Assembly (NCBI GenBank): GCA_023101725.1
Contig: JALJCO010010219.1
Span: 62,001 to 126,000 of the forward strand
Reading direction: 5' to 3'
DNA: 64,000 nucleotides
Origin: Atherinomorus stipes
Taxonomy: Eukaryota > Chordata > Actinopteri > Atheriniformes > Atherinidae
Notes under the pieces: generated by a model
Seen by the model: only the letters and a program-made list of their open reading frames with translations
Told to the model about the DNA's origin: nothing
The model's database searches: none
Shown here: piece after piece, positions 38,944 to 52,292 of the stretch
Numbering within the stretch: the first letter of the stretch is position 1
How the letters are laid out: every line of letters begins with the position of its first letter
Program-made: the position numbers and the translations under genes

Positions 38944-39500
38944 TCACAATGTCATGTGATGAAGATGTTGAAAGACAAAAGTTCTTTGCAATTTTGGATT
39001 GATAAACTGAAAAGAGCCCAGCAGCAGCTTTATTCCATCAGACTGTTCAGGACAGCAGAGAGCAGTCGCCCCCTCACTCAAGCCTACAAAAGACTGGTGG
39101 AGAGCATCCTCACCATTGGCATCACTGTGTGGTATGGAAATATCACCCAAACAGAAAGGAAGACTCTCCAAATGGTCATGAAAACTGCAGAGGGAATTAT
39201 CAGGACCGGCCGACCGGCCGACCGGCCTCCCATCAATGGACTTTGTCTATAAACATCACTGCATAAAAAGTGTGCTACACATCATCAAAGGGAGTCACCA
39301 CCCAGGTCACATCTTGCTCAGATAAACATCCAACATACAGTCTGAGATGCAGCAGAGCAGACAGTCTGATCACTCTCTCCACACACACACACGCGCACAC
39401 ACACACGCACACATACACAAACAGCTTCTATCCTGCCACAGTAAGACAAATGGCTAAAACAACAACAGTGCAAATGACAATGTCACAATGTAAATAAATT
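38944..39500 (+). pseudogene. LINE reverse-transcriptase C-terminal fragment, plus strand
   Basis: The frame to 39252 reads IDKLKRAQQQLYSIRLFRTA, then YKRLVESILTIGITVWYGN and ERKTLQMVMKTAEGI. This is the post-catalytic C-terminal block typical of fish L2/CR1-like and Rex-type non-LTR elements. After a frame change near 39255 the end block resumes, with CYTSSKGVTTQVTSCSDK and NSFYPATVRQM, split by a CA-rich microsatellite (39380-39420). The catalytic reverse-transcriptase core and 5' part are absent, the usual 5' truncation. A (GACCGGCC)-type triplication sits at about 39204-39227. Confidence 0.7.
39380..39420. repeat. Imperfect (CA)n tract inside the LINE relic
   Basis: CA units with CG interruptions, translated as ThrHis repeats between two recognisable LINE C-terminal blocks. 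It therefore expanded within the element. Confidence 0.85.
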
Positions 39501-39544
39501 TCTTTACATAATATGAATGGGTATTTCTCTAAATGTAAATCAAT

Positions 39545-39900
39545 GTTGTAAATAAGTATTTAAAGACAGGGTAGGTGATCCTGGAAAAAATGGTCCAAGA
39601 AAGCTACATTTTAAAAAAAAAAAACACCCAAAGCCTCCAGCGCACAGGAATGTGCACCCCTGATTACTCACAAGAAAGTTGCCAAAGACAACCGAAAACA
39701 GACGAGTGGCTAGCTTGCTAGCTTGAATGTGGCAACGTACACAACAGAGGGCCCGAGCAGGACTTGATCCCACAGACTCCCAGGTGAGAGTCACATCCGC
39801 TTACCAGTCAGCAAAGGGATGTCCCTACCTGTATGGCCAAGTAGCCAGGGTGCGTGATCAATTGGAGGCATAGTGCAGGACCCCACAGTGTCACAGTAAA
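39545..39900. repeat. Unclassified dispersed repeat with tRNA-like segment
   Basis: The sequence around 39567-39590 (gtaggtgatcctgg) and the tgctagcttgctag region resemble a repeat seen in many fish genomes. On the minus strand, about 39802-39748 reads like a tRNA-derived segment: GACTGGTAAGCGG, then the stem-loop GACTCTCACCTGGGAGTC, then GGATCAAGTCCTGC as a weak B box. It lacks a complete cloverleaf, so I do not call a tRNA gene. It may be a tRNA-derived SINE or part of a DNA transposon. Confidence 0.4.
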
Positions 39901-41329
39901 CAGCTGATTTACCACATTTCTAAAAGTACTAATTCGCTCACCTCCAACTCCTTCTGCGGTGTAAAACATTCACACTGCAAATGTCAACACCTCCACGACT
40001 TGATCCACATCTGGGGTTTTTTTTTTTTGTGAATTTTAAGAGTAAACAGCACAGATAACAGTAGCGAGCAGCCATCTTTGTGTACACTGTGAGATGTGCA
40101 TGGAGCAGTGCGGGGGTTTGAGGAGGGGGTACAAACAGCAGTTGAGTTTGATGAACATATCATCATCATCATCATTAAGGATGGGCCTTTCAAGGCGATT
40201 AGATGGAGGGGGAGAGTTCAGTCCTGTTCGTTCCACAGGTGACTAAATTGTTTTTTAATTGTGTCAGAGCATTTAATTAATCAGCTGCAATTTGGGTGTG
40301 AAGGAGGTTTTAATCAATATAGTAAAAAATGTTGCAAATGTTACAAAAGATGAATTCGAATGCCCAGACCAACGGCAAGCGTACAAATGGCAAATACATT
40401 TTGAAAATCTGAATATTATTTTGTAACTAATCTCTGACTTCCTGATGGAGCCTTGCATAAAGTGGTGAGCCACAGTCTTGAAAAGCTTAAGCCTTTGATG
40501 GATATTCTTTTTATACCCAATCCTGGCACCCTCAGCTCTCACTAAATAAGTTGATTTTGGATTTTTATTTTTTGGATATTTTTTTTTTCAGAAAAGTATT
40601 AAAATCAATTTGATGTTTATGTGATTCCTTATTAACTTTATATAATCTGTTGCCAACATCAAACTCTATGTTGCTTAAATTTCTAAACACAAAGGAGGTG
40701 GTCGGTAAAACATTGATTCTTATCACTATTTCTTGAGGCCTTTGTCTGTTGAATAAAAGTTCAACCAAATCACGTATTTGATATGTTGTAGTCAAGAAAA
40801 TGTCCTGAACTTTTCCTAAACTTATGTTTCTACATAATACAAGCTATTTTGGAGTTTTAATTTAAACAACCATGCATAACTGTGTGAGAAAATTTTTTTT
40901 TTTTTTTTTTAAAGCAACATTTCTCAGTTTTAGTACAAATGGGGATTTCCTTACTTTCATAAATAAGATTCATATGATATGACAAGCAAGGGGACACAGT
41001 TGCTACCATTATTAACAAACTGCAATTTTTGTGCTTCCAAATATTAGCAGCATTCATGAAAATGACTGCATTCTTGGTTTGAGCTTATACTGTATAAGAT
41101 GGAATGACGTAAAGTGTAAAATTGTCCCTTTATCTGACAAATCAAGTCCTGTTAAAGAAATTATGGATGCCACCCTGCATGGATAAAAAAAAACCAGACC
41201 ATCCAACTGTGCACATGTCAGGTGTAACCTGCACATCTGCAAGGATGTTCTCTACCATTCAGATTACATCTTCTTTCCGGTGAGACTAAATCAACAAGAC
41301 AAGACTGTTATAAAAGCATGTATTTTAAA
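39901..41329. other. Gene-free AT-rich interval
   Basis: No gene is recognised. The stretch holds short homopolymer runs (T run near 40020, T run near 40893-40910) and an (ATC)n tract at about 40157-40174. The minus-strand frames at 40273-40542 and 40565-40795 show no recognisable family. Confidence 0.5.
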
Positions 41330-41640
41330 AAATACTCCTAAAATGCCCTGCTTGCTGTGCAGACTTGTAACCTTATAAACACATTTGGATCATTAAAACA
41401 TAAAAATTCTGATAAAGGAGGCCTACAACTGTTTTGCAGCTAAAATCTTTTTTTATGAAGCAAGAATGGGAGAACATTTCTCTCATTCTTCAGAGCAGTT
41501 GGGCTCTTTGGGTCCCAAATACAGAGTGTTGTTAAATCTGAGGTGATGCAACACAATGGTAAAAAAAAAAAAAAAAAAAATCCCCTGAGCTGACATGTTG
41601 TTGGCATCACAATTTCAAGATTTTATATGCCGTTTCGTTT
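41330..41640 (+). repeat. Probable 3' end of a fish DNA-transposon-like repeat
   Basis: The run from the ttatgaagcaagaatggg block through cagagtgttgttaaa to gatgcaacacaatggtaa resembles a common fish interspersed repeat that encodes a transposase C-terminus ending in GDATQW. GDATQW is visible here, followed by a stop and an A run at about 41562-41580. The superfamily is not assigned. Coding is broken by earlier stops. Confidence 0.4.
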
Positions 41641-41756
41641 CTGCACTGTTCAGGTAAATGCATGCAGCAGCACTCCAGAGGATTCATGTAAACCTGCCTG
41701 TAGAAACTGTTCACCTCTTATAAACGTGGCCGGTTTTTTCCATTTCCAGCTGACAA

Positions 41757-42200
41757 TTGTTTTTAAGCAACTTTGTGATCATGGGAAACCTGACATCAGA
41801 ACTCAGTGAAAGTGTCAGACGTCAAGCTGTTATTCTAAACAAAGAGGAGCTCTCTCAGCATCAAATCATGCCCAGACTGAAGCTTTCTAAAAGGGCAGAG
41901 CATGGAGCTCTAAAACACTGTGGAAACTGGGTCAGTTGTATCCAAAGCACGATCAGGCAGACCAAAAGCGACCACACCATCAGAAGATCAATACATCAAG
42001 CTTTGTTTACTGAGAGATAGAAAAACAACTTCATCACAGATACAGAAATTGCTAAATAAAGAGTACAAGACTCCAATCAGCAAAATCTACTGTTAGAAGA
42101 AGGTTGTTTATCAGTGGTCTCAGAGGACAAGTAGCATTTCTTAACCACTCACCAGAAAAGTAAACAAACACTTGATGTGAGGTAAGACTTATCCAAATTT
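41757..42200 (+). pseudogene. Degenerate Tc1/mariner transposase N-terminal relic
   Basis: The frame from the Met at about 41781 reads MGNLTSELSESVRRQAVILN, then EELSQHQIMPRLKLSKRAE. This matches the paired-like helix-turn-helix start of Tc1-type transposases (ELSESVRRQ, SQRQIAxxLKLSK). After the stop at 42018-42020, traces of the SGLRGQVA linker block follow near 42110-42140. No DDE catalytic part or terminal repeats are seen. It belongs to a different Tc1 subfamily from the element at 36026-37855. Confidence 0.6.
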
Positions 42201-42489
42201 CACAGTGGAAAAAACAACATAAAATAAAATGAAATGGAATGAAACAAAGTCACATACTGTAACTGGTAAATCCAGGTGATGTAAATGGGAAAGCAACATA
42301 AAGATATAGTCTATATGCAAGGGGGAAAAAAGTAGAAAGAATGACACCATTGTTTATAAAGCTCTATGAAAAGGATTATGATGAGTCTGGACCTGCCTCA
42401 AAGCTCTGCAAGAACCCAAGGGTCCAGACTGACTTGGGCTTTTCCTCCACAGTTGCCTTTTTGTTCCTTTCTTTTCTTTTTGCTTATTT

Positions 42490-42910
42490 ATTTAAGACAG
42501 TGCAGGTTAATAGAGATCAGTATTAAAAAAGCATGATGTAAACATACCAGATTACAGCAAAGAATGCTGATTTCTATCTGTAGTCCCAAAGAAGGTAAGA
42601 GGATTAAATAAAGCCAACACCATACAAGACGAGCGAAAATAATAAAATACAAATAAACACAACTGACCCAAAGCACAGGAATAAAAAATGATCACAGGTT
42701 AGATGGCCTTCAACCATTTTTTAAATAAGCCTTAAAGTTGGGATGTGTGGAACTTTGATCGAGGGGCAGACCGCTCCAGAATCTGCTGCCTTTTACTGAC
42801 AGCACAGTCTGTCTAAATGTAATGTCAAATGGTGCCATAAGATCCCCTCTTGTGGTGGTTCTAGTCCCACATATCAGGCTACTGTTTAAAAGAAAAAAAT
42901 ATTTGAGGCA
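42490..42910. repeat. Probable dispersed repeat, unclassified
   Basis: The block starting ttaagacagtgcaggttaat, continuing with accagattacagc and tctgtagtccc, and later blocks such as ggggcagaccgctccagaat and ttactgacagcac, resemble phrases that recur in fish interspersed repeats. I cannot define ends or a class. Confidence 0.35.
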
Positions 42911-45900
42911 AAAGGTGGGAAGCCCACTTGGAATATATGAAACAAGGTAAATTGAGATTTATTTATGCTTTTCTAAGCCCCAGTTTAATTCGAAAAGAAA
43001 AAAAAAAGTGTCAGATGCTTTTTTGTTTTGTTTTTTTTTTTATCTCTCTGGCTTTTGTCAATTCTTTCCTGGATAAGAGGATTTCAGGTTTGAACAAAAG
43101 TAAAACAATCTTAAGACTCATTACCTTTCTCAGATATTTAAATTTCCACTGCAGCTGTGAGGCAGACATAATTTACAATCAAATGTTTTGTGTTAGAACT
43201 TAAACACATGCAAAATTAAGGTATGTTCAGTAGTCAGACCTTTGGGCTCCTCTTTATGTTTATGTTTTTCAAAGGGAATTATGTATTTATATCACTTACA
43301 ACTGACAATACTCATGCATTTCCAATTTCAACTATGAAACCTGCAGAACAAGCTTTTGGTTCATTTCATTAAACCCACCTAAAGAAACATTTTTTAAGCC
43401 ACACAAAATGTATACTTGTGACTTGGGTCTTTGTTAAAGGGTAAAAAAAAAAACATTTCTGAAGGAAAACACTTGATTTTAAATGACAACCCAATTGCAA
43501 GCTATCCGTTTTCTCACAATAAATCAAAAATAAATGTAATAAAACCAAAAAATGACTCATTTTATCTAATACAAACAGTACAATCAGCACTGCATTCATG
43601 TTGATGACACAGAGACTGGCTAAAGCAGCGGTGTGAATGTGTGAATGTGTGCATGTGAGCGACAACGTATGTCAGTGTGTGTTCTGCAGTTTCTATGTTG
43701 CACTGCAGCACCTGACAGGTGGAAAGCCCTGTGGGATGGCACTGTTGTGTCTTACACTTGGCTGAACATATACAGCACATCAGAGGTGTAACAAATCCAT
43801 CCCTGACTGCTAGAACCTTTCAGAGAGCTTCTGAGCCTGTGAACAACACATCTCCAGGTTTCCACACCTCCGAGCTGATGTGCGTCTCACACACAGATAT
43901 ACACAGATGAACGGTAGTCTCTCACAAGAGTGCAGAAAAAAAAAAAAAGTGTATCCAAGAATCAGCAAGGTGTGTGCATCCGCGTGAAGCATCTGTGTCT
44001 CCGTGGCGTCTTTAGAGCGGCTAATCAGAGAGGTTGAGGAGAGTGCCAGAGTGAAGAGTCCTTGAGCCCTCTCTCTTTCTGTGTTGACACCTCTTAACCT
44101 CAGTCTATCATCTCTCACATTCACACACTCCACTTCTATTGACACTCGCTACCCTGCAGCTCTCCAAAGACCCGAGGAGAATCCACTACAGTGATTGTCC
44201 GTATGAGGGGAGCCTTGGAGCCTGCAGAGACTTGGGGGGGATTATATAATGCTCAGACATACAGAACAATAAGTGGTCAGATTTAGCAGTTGTTTGGCTT
44301 CTTCTCTTTGCAAATCTCAATGGACAAGAGAGGAAATATTACAGAGTAACAGCTCTGTGATATGAACCTGTCTGTTCGATCTTGACACATACACAACAAA
44401 AGAAAGAAGAAATGCTGAATCCTTACATGCATCAATTTTTAAATAAGACTCCCTGTGTTTTGCCTATACCTGGAAGTGCCGCTGTCACTAGCTAGTGTAA
44501 GTGGGGTTAGGAGCTAGAGGTCAACTGAAAAGAGGTCAAAGGTTGTAGAGCAGTGGGTCTTGTTAAAATACCTTTTAGCCTCCTTCAGGGATATTATGTA
44601 ATGGCTCTGGGAATAGGTTAGGCTCCAGGTTGGCTGTATTGTGGTGGAAGCTGGGTGATATATGCATCCTGCTTTATGCCAGATGTATATTCATTACCCT
44701 TTTTAAAAAATCAGAATGCAGAGGAAGTGCAGGGAGGTCAAGAGGGCTCACATGTAGAGGTCACACTTGTGTGTTTTTCTGGAGCATCTTCGCTTCGGAA
44801 GAGGCATCTACCAGGGATCACCTCTAAGGGTGCTCAGCTACTGTTGAGGACTTTTCTCCGAGTCACAAATTAAAATCTTTAAACCTTCTTCATGCAAAAC
44901 AGGTCTTTTTCCTCCAGGGTTGTAGCGAAGGCTCACCCGAAGAGGTTAGGGTAGAACTGGGCTGTGCTGATCTATATATTGGAGACATTTGAATATCAAT
45001 ACAATGAGAGCGATGTCTTCAATCTTAATTTTTAATAAGGTGATAATAAGTGTATTAATTTTCATAACTTTTGTTCAATAACCTTGGAATATGAGCGATG
45101 GCGGTCCATGTTTTGCACAGCGAATATGCATCTCTCTCCTCTGAGTTGCCATTGATCAGTACTGCACCGTTTCTCTCCCCCATCGCTTTGTCCTCTAGTC
45201 TCTCCCTCATTCCTTCCCCTCACACCCTTGCACTGTAAAATTCATCCTTATTCTCCGCTTCAGCAACCTAACTGTGTGCACTACCTTTTATCAGTCCAGA
45301 ACTGTTAAATTAATAAATTGATATTGACGAGCTATCAGCCGCGGGGATAAATTATTTGGGAGCAGAAGGCTAGGGTCACATGACTTTTAGTACCCACGAT
45401 TCTGTAATTATTCCCCATGAGAAGAACCATGGTGTGGTGCATTGCCCTTCCCCCTCAGAAATGAACCAACATGCACACACACGCTATCACATGAAGAACT
45501 ATAAATTTTCTCACATACAGTGGAAAGCAGGAGCCATGGGAATACTGACGATCATTACTACTATCATAACCGTCATGATACAGGATGTTAGCCTGCTGCT
45601 GATTGCATTTTATCATCACAATTTGCACAAAACTGAGGTGGGAAACCAAAAGCCCACAGACTGTGTAGCACTGAAGGCAAATTATACAATATTGAGCCTT
45701 GCATTGCCGTGAGCATGAAGCAGGCTACCTGCTGGAGTGCAATGTAAAACAGTCGGATGGAGCTCATGCAGCTGATGGTCTTCTCTCTGTTACAAATGCA
45801 AATGAGAGGTGAAAACTGGAGAGGTGAGCCCTGCAGATGAAAGCGGTGAGCATGTTACAGTGCCAATCATGGAAGTGCTCTTGTTGCCCTCCGGCCATTG

Positions 45901-48900
45901 CTGACCTTTTGGCCCTGGCCAAGGCCTAAATGTCAGAGGTCACCATGGAGGGTCATTGGGGATCACTGCAAGACCCTGGCCAGGGATGTATCACCATGGC
46001 AACACTCAGCTCACCATAAGAAGAAAGATGGGGGTGTTATGCATTCTGTATGCTAAAATCATGCTCACGGAAACACACACGTATACACACGAAGAAGATC
46101 CCATCTGTACTGTTTTTTCAGCAAGAGAAAACTTGGACAGGATCCAAGCAAGCCTCGCATGAACACTGGGAACAAACTAACCGGCTTGCCATATCTAAAC
46201 TAACTCTTTCCAACATGGCAGCCCGTAAATCGGGAGCCAAGCAGATTCTGTTTACAAAACCCAAAGATTTCCAAATGTGGCACCGCATGAGCAGAGTCAG
46301 AATGGTTGTATGTTTTCTCTGTTGCATCAAATTAGGACCATTTCAAAAGCATCCCTATCTTTTAAATACCCGGATAAAAGGTTGATACAATTGAATATTT
46401 TGATAGGGGGGATTCAAATCTGAGTGGCCTGATAATACTACTAATAATGAAATTTTATGTTTCAAAACTATCTTAAATTTTTTTTAAATTCCTGGAGCCC
46501 ATGGAAGTCCAGATAGCCCTAGTAAGATTTAATCTAGATTAATGAATTTGTATGTAAGAACAGAAAACAAATAAAATACCCAAAAGGTTATATAAGGGGA
46601 CATATTTTGTCCTCTATGCACGTCTGCTTCACAGCACTATTATCTGGGTCCATGTCAGTGTGGATTTCAACAAGAGAATAAATAATAAAACAGAGGGAAT
46701 AAAATTGTTTACTGACATTTAGAACAAGTGCATTATTCTTAATTAGTAAACGCTCCAACATGCAATACAATGGTTGTTATTTGTTTTAAGTGAAATACTA
46801 ATGGGCAAATCAAACAGAAAAATAAAAGCTATATTAAAAGTTTGACATCCGCTTACAGTAAATGGTGGAAACCGCTGCTGGAAATATTCGCTTGCAACTT
46901 GCGTCATCTAGTGGTGGTATCAAGGCTTGTCTTCCTCCTCCGCCTCCTCTTCGGTGTTGGTGCTCAGTTCCTCGGTGAGTGTGGGAGAAGGGAAGAAAAA
47001 AGGAAACACACACTCACACACACACACACACTAGTCTGCTTTTGTCTCCGGGGAGCTCCGGTCGATGCCTCGTCCCACCATATGTCTGATCGCAGCTGCC
47101 AATCAACAGGTCAACGCGACCCCGGGGAGGCAGGAACTGGTGGGGAGAGATCAAACAGCGGACCTCGGGGATGACAGATGCAGATGGGAAAAAAAGGCAA
47201 TAAAACATTGCTTCAAAGATGGCAACGGTGCACTGGGAGGCAAATTATTGTTAACAGTAATCTGCAGAATAGCGCCTCGCATTCTGATCGATTGACTATT
47301 ATGGAGCCTTTGAAGCCGAGGTAACGCCAGGCCATTGTTCATAGTGGGACCCAACCAGAAAATAGTGGCTGGTTTTGGTTCAACTGTAGCGCTTCTTAAG
47401 CCTTAAATACTACTTGCTGCTATGCAATCATGCTTTCTAATAGACCTGCAATTTGGGCTCCGCCAGCCTTCAGGCCTATTGAGGCTTTTTCAGCTGCAGT
47501 CGCATTACGACAAAACTTCTGAGACAAATAATTAACTGAATAAAGTCCTGCAAACATTACGCTTATTGTACATTCGCGATTTTCATTTAATTACTTTAGC
47601 CATTATGTAGTAGAATAATATGAAACAACTTTTTATTAGAAGGGTTAATAATGCAGTAAATTTATTTTAGAATTTGGTTAATCCTTTTTTTTTTTTTACT
47701 TATAGGCTAAAGAAGTTTCTTTGAAGGAGATATAACTTGTTTAAAGGGTTTAAGGTGTTTATATATTTATTTTTATTTATCAAAAACTAATGCAAATATT
47801 CTTTTTCTCAGGTATTTTTCTATTAATTTAGATCATAAATTGAGCAAAGCATTGTTAAGGTAAACAAATGTGATGTTGATTAATATAGAAGTGTTTTAGA
47901 CAAAAGCTGAGCTGCTATTTGTACAGTTATTCCCTTCAGCTAATTAAATGATCTCAAACCACATCACACACCACACACACAATAATTACAAGCTGGAAAC
48001 TAAGAAATTACCTGCCCTCAAATCAAAGTAAACTTATGCCTTTCAAGTTTTTCTCTTTCATCTGATAACACACACAGAGGCAGGCTGTGTGATCTGCTGC
48101 TTGTAGCATCTACTGTCAAATCACTGAGTTACATATAAGTTAAAAGGAATCAGCTTTGGAATGCTGCTGTAAATGTAGTGCACTAAAGCACAGCCATAAT
48201 GTTTCATCGCCATCTCAGCAGGACTGATCTTCTTAGCTCACTCTCTGCTAATCAGCAAAAAATCTTTGGGCTTTAATCTACGGCCCCCCAGCACCCCTCC
48301 ACGCATCTCATTAGATTAACAAAATAACACGCACATATGAATGCACACACACAGACACACAGCCCATGACCTCAATCTGATTCTTCTAAAAAAAAAAAAA
48401 AAAAAAAAAAAACTGGGGGTTAATTATCATTTGGTATGCTTGTGAGTTTTATACTGTAACAGGAAAACAACCAAACACTGTTTTGGTGTGTGTGTTATTT
48501 GCCCAATAGCACAGTTTTGTTATTTTGTCATTTGAATAATTGTTCCTTTAGTTTTGTTTGCTTTTGCAAAAATGTACTATGTGAATTGGGTATTGGTGTG
48601 TGTGTGAGTGTGTGTGTGTGTGTGCGAGTGTGTCTGCGTGTGTGTACAGCAAACATATGCAACCAAATTAAAGCCCTAAAGCTGTTGAATTGAAGAGGAT
48701 TTCATGCAGAGACCTGTTCATAGGAATTAAGCAAATTAGGTCTCTAATTAGCTGCTAACATTGAATAGGAAGATTTGGTGAACAAAAATTAATTAGATGG
48801 ATTTGTCATTGTTCTAATGAACATTGCCAGAAACTGAGTGTAGTGAATAGCACCTGCGCTCTCTGCTTCTTTTTGGCTTTATCCTTCTGACATATTGTTT

Positions 48901-49682
48901 GTCTATTCAGAATCTAAATTAATGTCAAATACTCCCTTATTCAAATATTCAATAATTTGCAAATAAGAAGCCCACATGAGCTGAGACAAACAAACTTCAG
49001 AAAAGTCAATGTATGATCTAATCCTCTTAGGCTGCAGACCAGTGGATGTAAATGCCAACCTTTGCAAGTCAGAGGAATTTCACTATTGATGTAAAGCCTG
49101 ATAGGTTAAAATTGACTTGATCCTTTTTTTTCTTTTTCTTCTTCTTCTTCTCCTTTTTTTGTTGCAACATTTTGGAGTCGTCATAAAACAATGCTGATGT
49201 TTTTGCTTTGGAGGCAGATGCAATTTTTGGATTTCATTTTTATGTAGAATGTATAGATTTCATATTCTTAAAGAAGTGAGAGGTTACAAGAAAAAATAGT
49301 AGCACTGGTCAGTTTATAGATTTAGGGATTTTTGCATCCATAACATAATCTCTTTTAGCTCTTCTCTCTCTTTCTCTGTTAATGTGCACAGAGAATTTGA
49401 ATAAATATATACCTTTAAAAGCTCTTTTCTAAGAATCTATCAAACTACTGAGCCACAAATTTGAACACAGGTAACATTTATTTTCTCCGATTATCCACTT
49501 TTATCTCTGTTTATGTTCTAAACCTTTTACAGTATGTTCATTTATAGCTCAAAACCTGGTTTATAGATTATTTCAGTGTCTTTTATAAAATGGTCGAAAT
49601 ACTTTTTTTTGAAGATATTATATATTATTTGAAAAAGTATATCTAAATTTGCTTCATGGAAACCTATTGCTCTAATATATGA
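42911..49682. other. Gene-free interval
   Basis: Nearly 6.8 kb without a supported gene. A long A run lies at 48388-48412 and GT-rich sequence at about 48597-48627. Low-repeat blocks around 44980-45130, 45300-45370, 45720-46010 and 48180-48300 have the look of conserved non-coding DNA. One ATCGAT occurs at 47287. The open frames, including 45380-45712 and 46842-47174, show no domain. Confidence 0.5.
48388..48412. repeat. Poly-A run
   Basis: About 25 consecutive A. No retroelement is recognisable immediately on either side. Confidence 0.9.
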
Positions 49683-51480
49683 TCAGCAAGGCAAGTTAAT
49701 TTGTATAGCACATTTCATGTACAAAACAAATCAAAGTGCTTCACATAAAAAGCATTAGAGCAGGGTGCAGAAGAAGCATCAAAAAGTACTTTAAAAACAA
49801 ACTTTACAGACAGACAAAGCTAAAATAGAATAAGATAAAATGCAAGAAATAAAAGTAATCTGCTTTGATAAAAGGCAGCAACAAAATACTATAAATGAAC
49901 CTTGATTCAAAACTGCTGAGGGTTTCAGCAGCCCTTTAGTTTTTTGGTAAATTGCTCCACATGTGAGGATAAAAACTGAACGTTGCATTTCCACGTTTTG
50001 TTTTGACACTGGTAACAGAAAGTAGATCCTGATGACCTAAGGGATATGGCTGGTTCATAATGAACCAGGAGATCCTGAATATATTTTGGCCCTAAACTGT
50101 TAAGTGATTTGTAAACTAACAGCAGAATATTGAAGTCATTTCTTTGAAAAACCAGAAGCCTGTGTAAAAATCTGAGGACTGGAGTGATACACTTTCTTGG
50201 TCTTAGTGAGAACTGTCTGTAAAGCTTACAGGGTTCCCTAAAAAGTCCATCAGTCATCTAGCCTACTAAAAATAAATGAATAAATAAGTTTTTTTAAATC
50301 ATGCAGAGGCATTAGTACTTTAATCCTTGATATTTTCTTTAAGTGATAAAAGGCTGGCTTCACACTCTCAATGTGACTGGTAAAATCAGGTCTGAGTCCA
50401 TGACAACTCCCAGATTTCTGGCTTTGTTGTTAGTTTTTAACAAAACTGTTTAAAGCTATGTGCTGACCTGCACTGTAAACTTTGCTTAAAAAATTACGCA
50501 AACTTGCTGCCTTAGGAAAATTAAGTATTCAGGGGTGAGTACGTAGAATCCACTAGAATGGTTTAAGTTTGTTGAACTTTTTTGAGCTTGACAAATCTGA
50601 TTAAGCTGTAAGTGAATATGGTTGTGGAAGAAACTTGATGTGATTATTATACTTCACACAAACTTCATTTTATTTTGTACCAGCATGAAAATTTCAAGCT
50701 CATTTAACATAAAGTAATTTATGAACTCAACATTGTTCGTACTTTGTATCAGGAAATTATTTCTAGTGAGTTTACCTAAAACGAATGAGTACCTAAAACT
50801 GCACCGTGACAGATACCTCTGTCACAGTGCAGCAGCTGCTCGACAGTAGGTATTATATACAGGAATAAACAAACAGGTTGAGAGCAGTCACTTGACACTA
50901 CCAACATTATCTATAAATCCTTCATTTGTGAATTATCTCTAATTTTTTGTTAAAAGTAGTGAACTGCATTGTGGGAAACCTGCTCCTTCACCATCACTTA
51001 TTTCCCTGTACTCAATTTAATTACACCGATTCACCTTAAGTAAATTGGTTATGTAAATATGAATGTCAGCAGCATATTGTATACTTAGTTGTTTTACATC
51101 ATTTGCGTGAGTGGGAGCATGTAGATGTTGAACAGCAGTGGGCTGAAGATGGAGCCTTGGGGAACTCCACAGGGTTTTTTGTTCGCTCAGATATATAGTT
51201 AGACTTTTAAATAGGAAACTAATTAATTGTGGTGCCATAGTCATACCCAGTTTTTTAGATGATCTCCTAAGATGTTATGGTCAACAGTCTCAAATGAAGA
51301 ATGAGATCCAGTAATACCAGGACTGAAATGTTGCTATCTGTACTCAAACCGATGTCATTTGAGACCTTCACTAGGGCAGTCACAAAAAGTTGTCTGCAGA
51401 TCGGGATAAAAGAAGAATTTTGAACCTGTCTACTGAATGTTTTGGAGATGTGATCAAATCGAGTGCACTTTTAGCAATTT
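49683..51480 (-). pseudogene. LINE (L2/CR1-like non-LTR) relic, minus strand
   Basis: Read on the minus strand from about 51480 down, the blocks follow the order of a reverse transcriptase. A degenerate LDLILHLRLLTI segment (normally LDLSAAFDTVDHN) comes first, then CGVPQGSIFSPLLFN-like sequence near 51180-51125, then SIQYAADIHIYI (normally YADDTQLY) near 51090-51050. The C-terminal block FNILLLVYKSLNSLGPKYIQ, with VHYEPAISLRSSGS, lies at about 50140-50010. Multiple stops and frameshifts separate them. The 3' end near 49690 has the ggcaagttaatttgtatagcac phrase that is common at fish repeat ends. The catalytic Asp pair is altered. Confidence 0.72.
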
Positions 51481-52286
51481 CTTTTTCATTTGGTAATAAA
51501 ATTAAGTTTCAGATAACTTGGAATATAATCAAATAGTTAAAAATTTAAGTCTATCCACTTGTTTTTCCTTAAAAGTTGAATTCATAGGTTTTGACATCAT
51601 GTTCCTGTTTCTTGTACTTGTACTTGTTTCCAGCTATTTATCTTTCAGCCGAAAAATTTTAAATACCAAACATTTTGCTTCATATTCCTTTAACGCCCTC
51701 CCATCTCTCTCAAATAAATCTGTTCCCTCCCCTTCCTCCATCCCTGCCTCCTTCCCTTTCCTCTGCTCCCTTCATCCAAGACCTCCCACGAACCCCGTCT
51801 TTCTGCAGCAGCGGCTGCAGATTACACAGTGTGATAAGCTTCCTATTTCTTGATACTATTTGGGATTGCTGAGATTATCTGGCCTCATTTCCTTAGGAGT
51901 CGTCTTTGGAAAGCCTGAGTTTAGTCTCTTAAAGGCAAAAGATTTTGCATCCCGACAGATTTGACTAATTAGCATCTAACACCAGGTGGTATTTTAGCAG
52001 TGGGCTCACTTTTAGCAAAATCTTCAAACACACATACATCTTAGTCTAACTGCCTTTGTGGGGACTCTGCACATACTTAATCCATTCCACACTTTGAGGG
52101 GAGTTTGTTCATTTCTACTTCAAAACCAGATTTTTAGAATATTTGATCTTTTTCCTTTTTTTATTTTAACATTTCAACATGGTTGCTTTACCTGAAAAGA
52201 AAAACTAATCACAATCATCTAAAAATCCATCTTAAAAGTGAAACAGAGGATTTAAAAATAAAAATCTGGTTTTAAATTGAACATCA
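51481..52286. other. Gene-free interval downstream of foxq2
   Basis: AT-rich sequence with a C/T-rich stretch near 51700-51800. No gene or repeat family is recognised. Confidence 0.5.
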
Positions 52287-52292
52287 TTTATT
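52287..52292 (-). terminator. Candidate foxq2 polyadenylation signal
   Basis: Plus-strand TTTATT, which reads AATAAA on the minus strand, about 260 nt downstream of the foxq2 stop codon. It is the nearest canonical signal I see. Confidence 0.5.

Noticed and set aside
39748..39802. Functional tRNA gene
   Set aside because: No complete acceptor stem or cloverleaf could be formed, and the B box is poor.
46842..47300. Possible short gene (110- and 76-residue frames)
   Set aside because: There is CpG-richer sequence but no domain, splice signals or family match. It may be regulatory instead.
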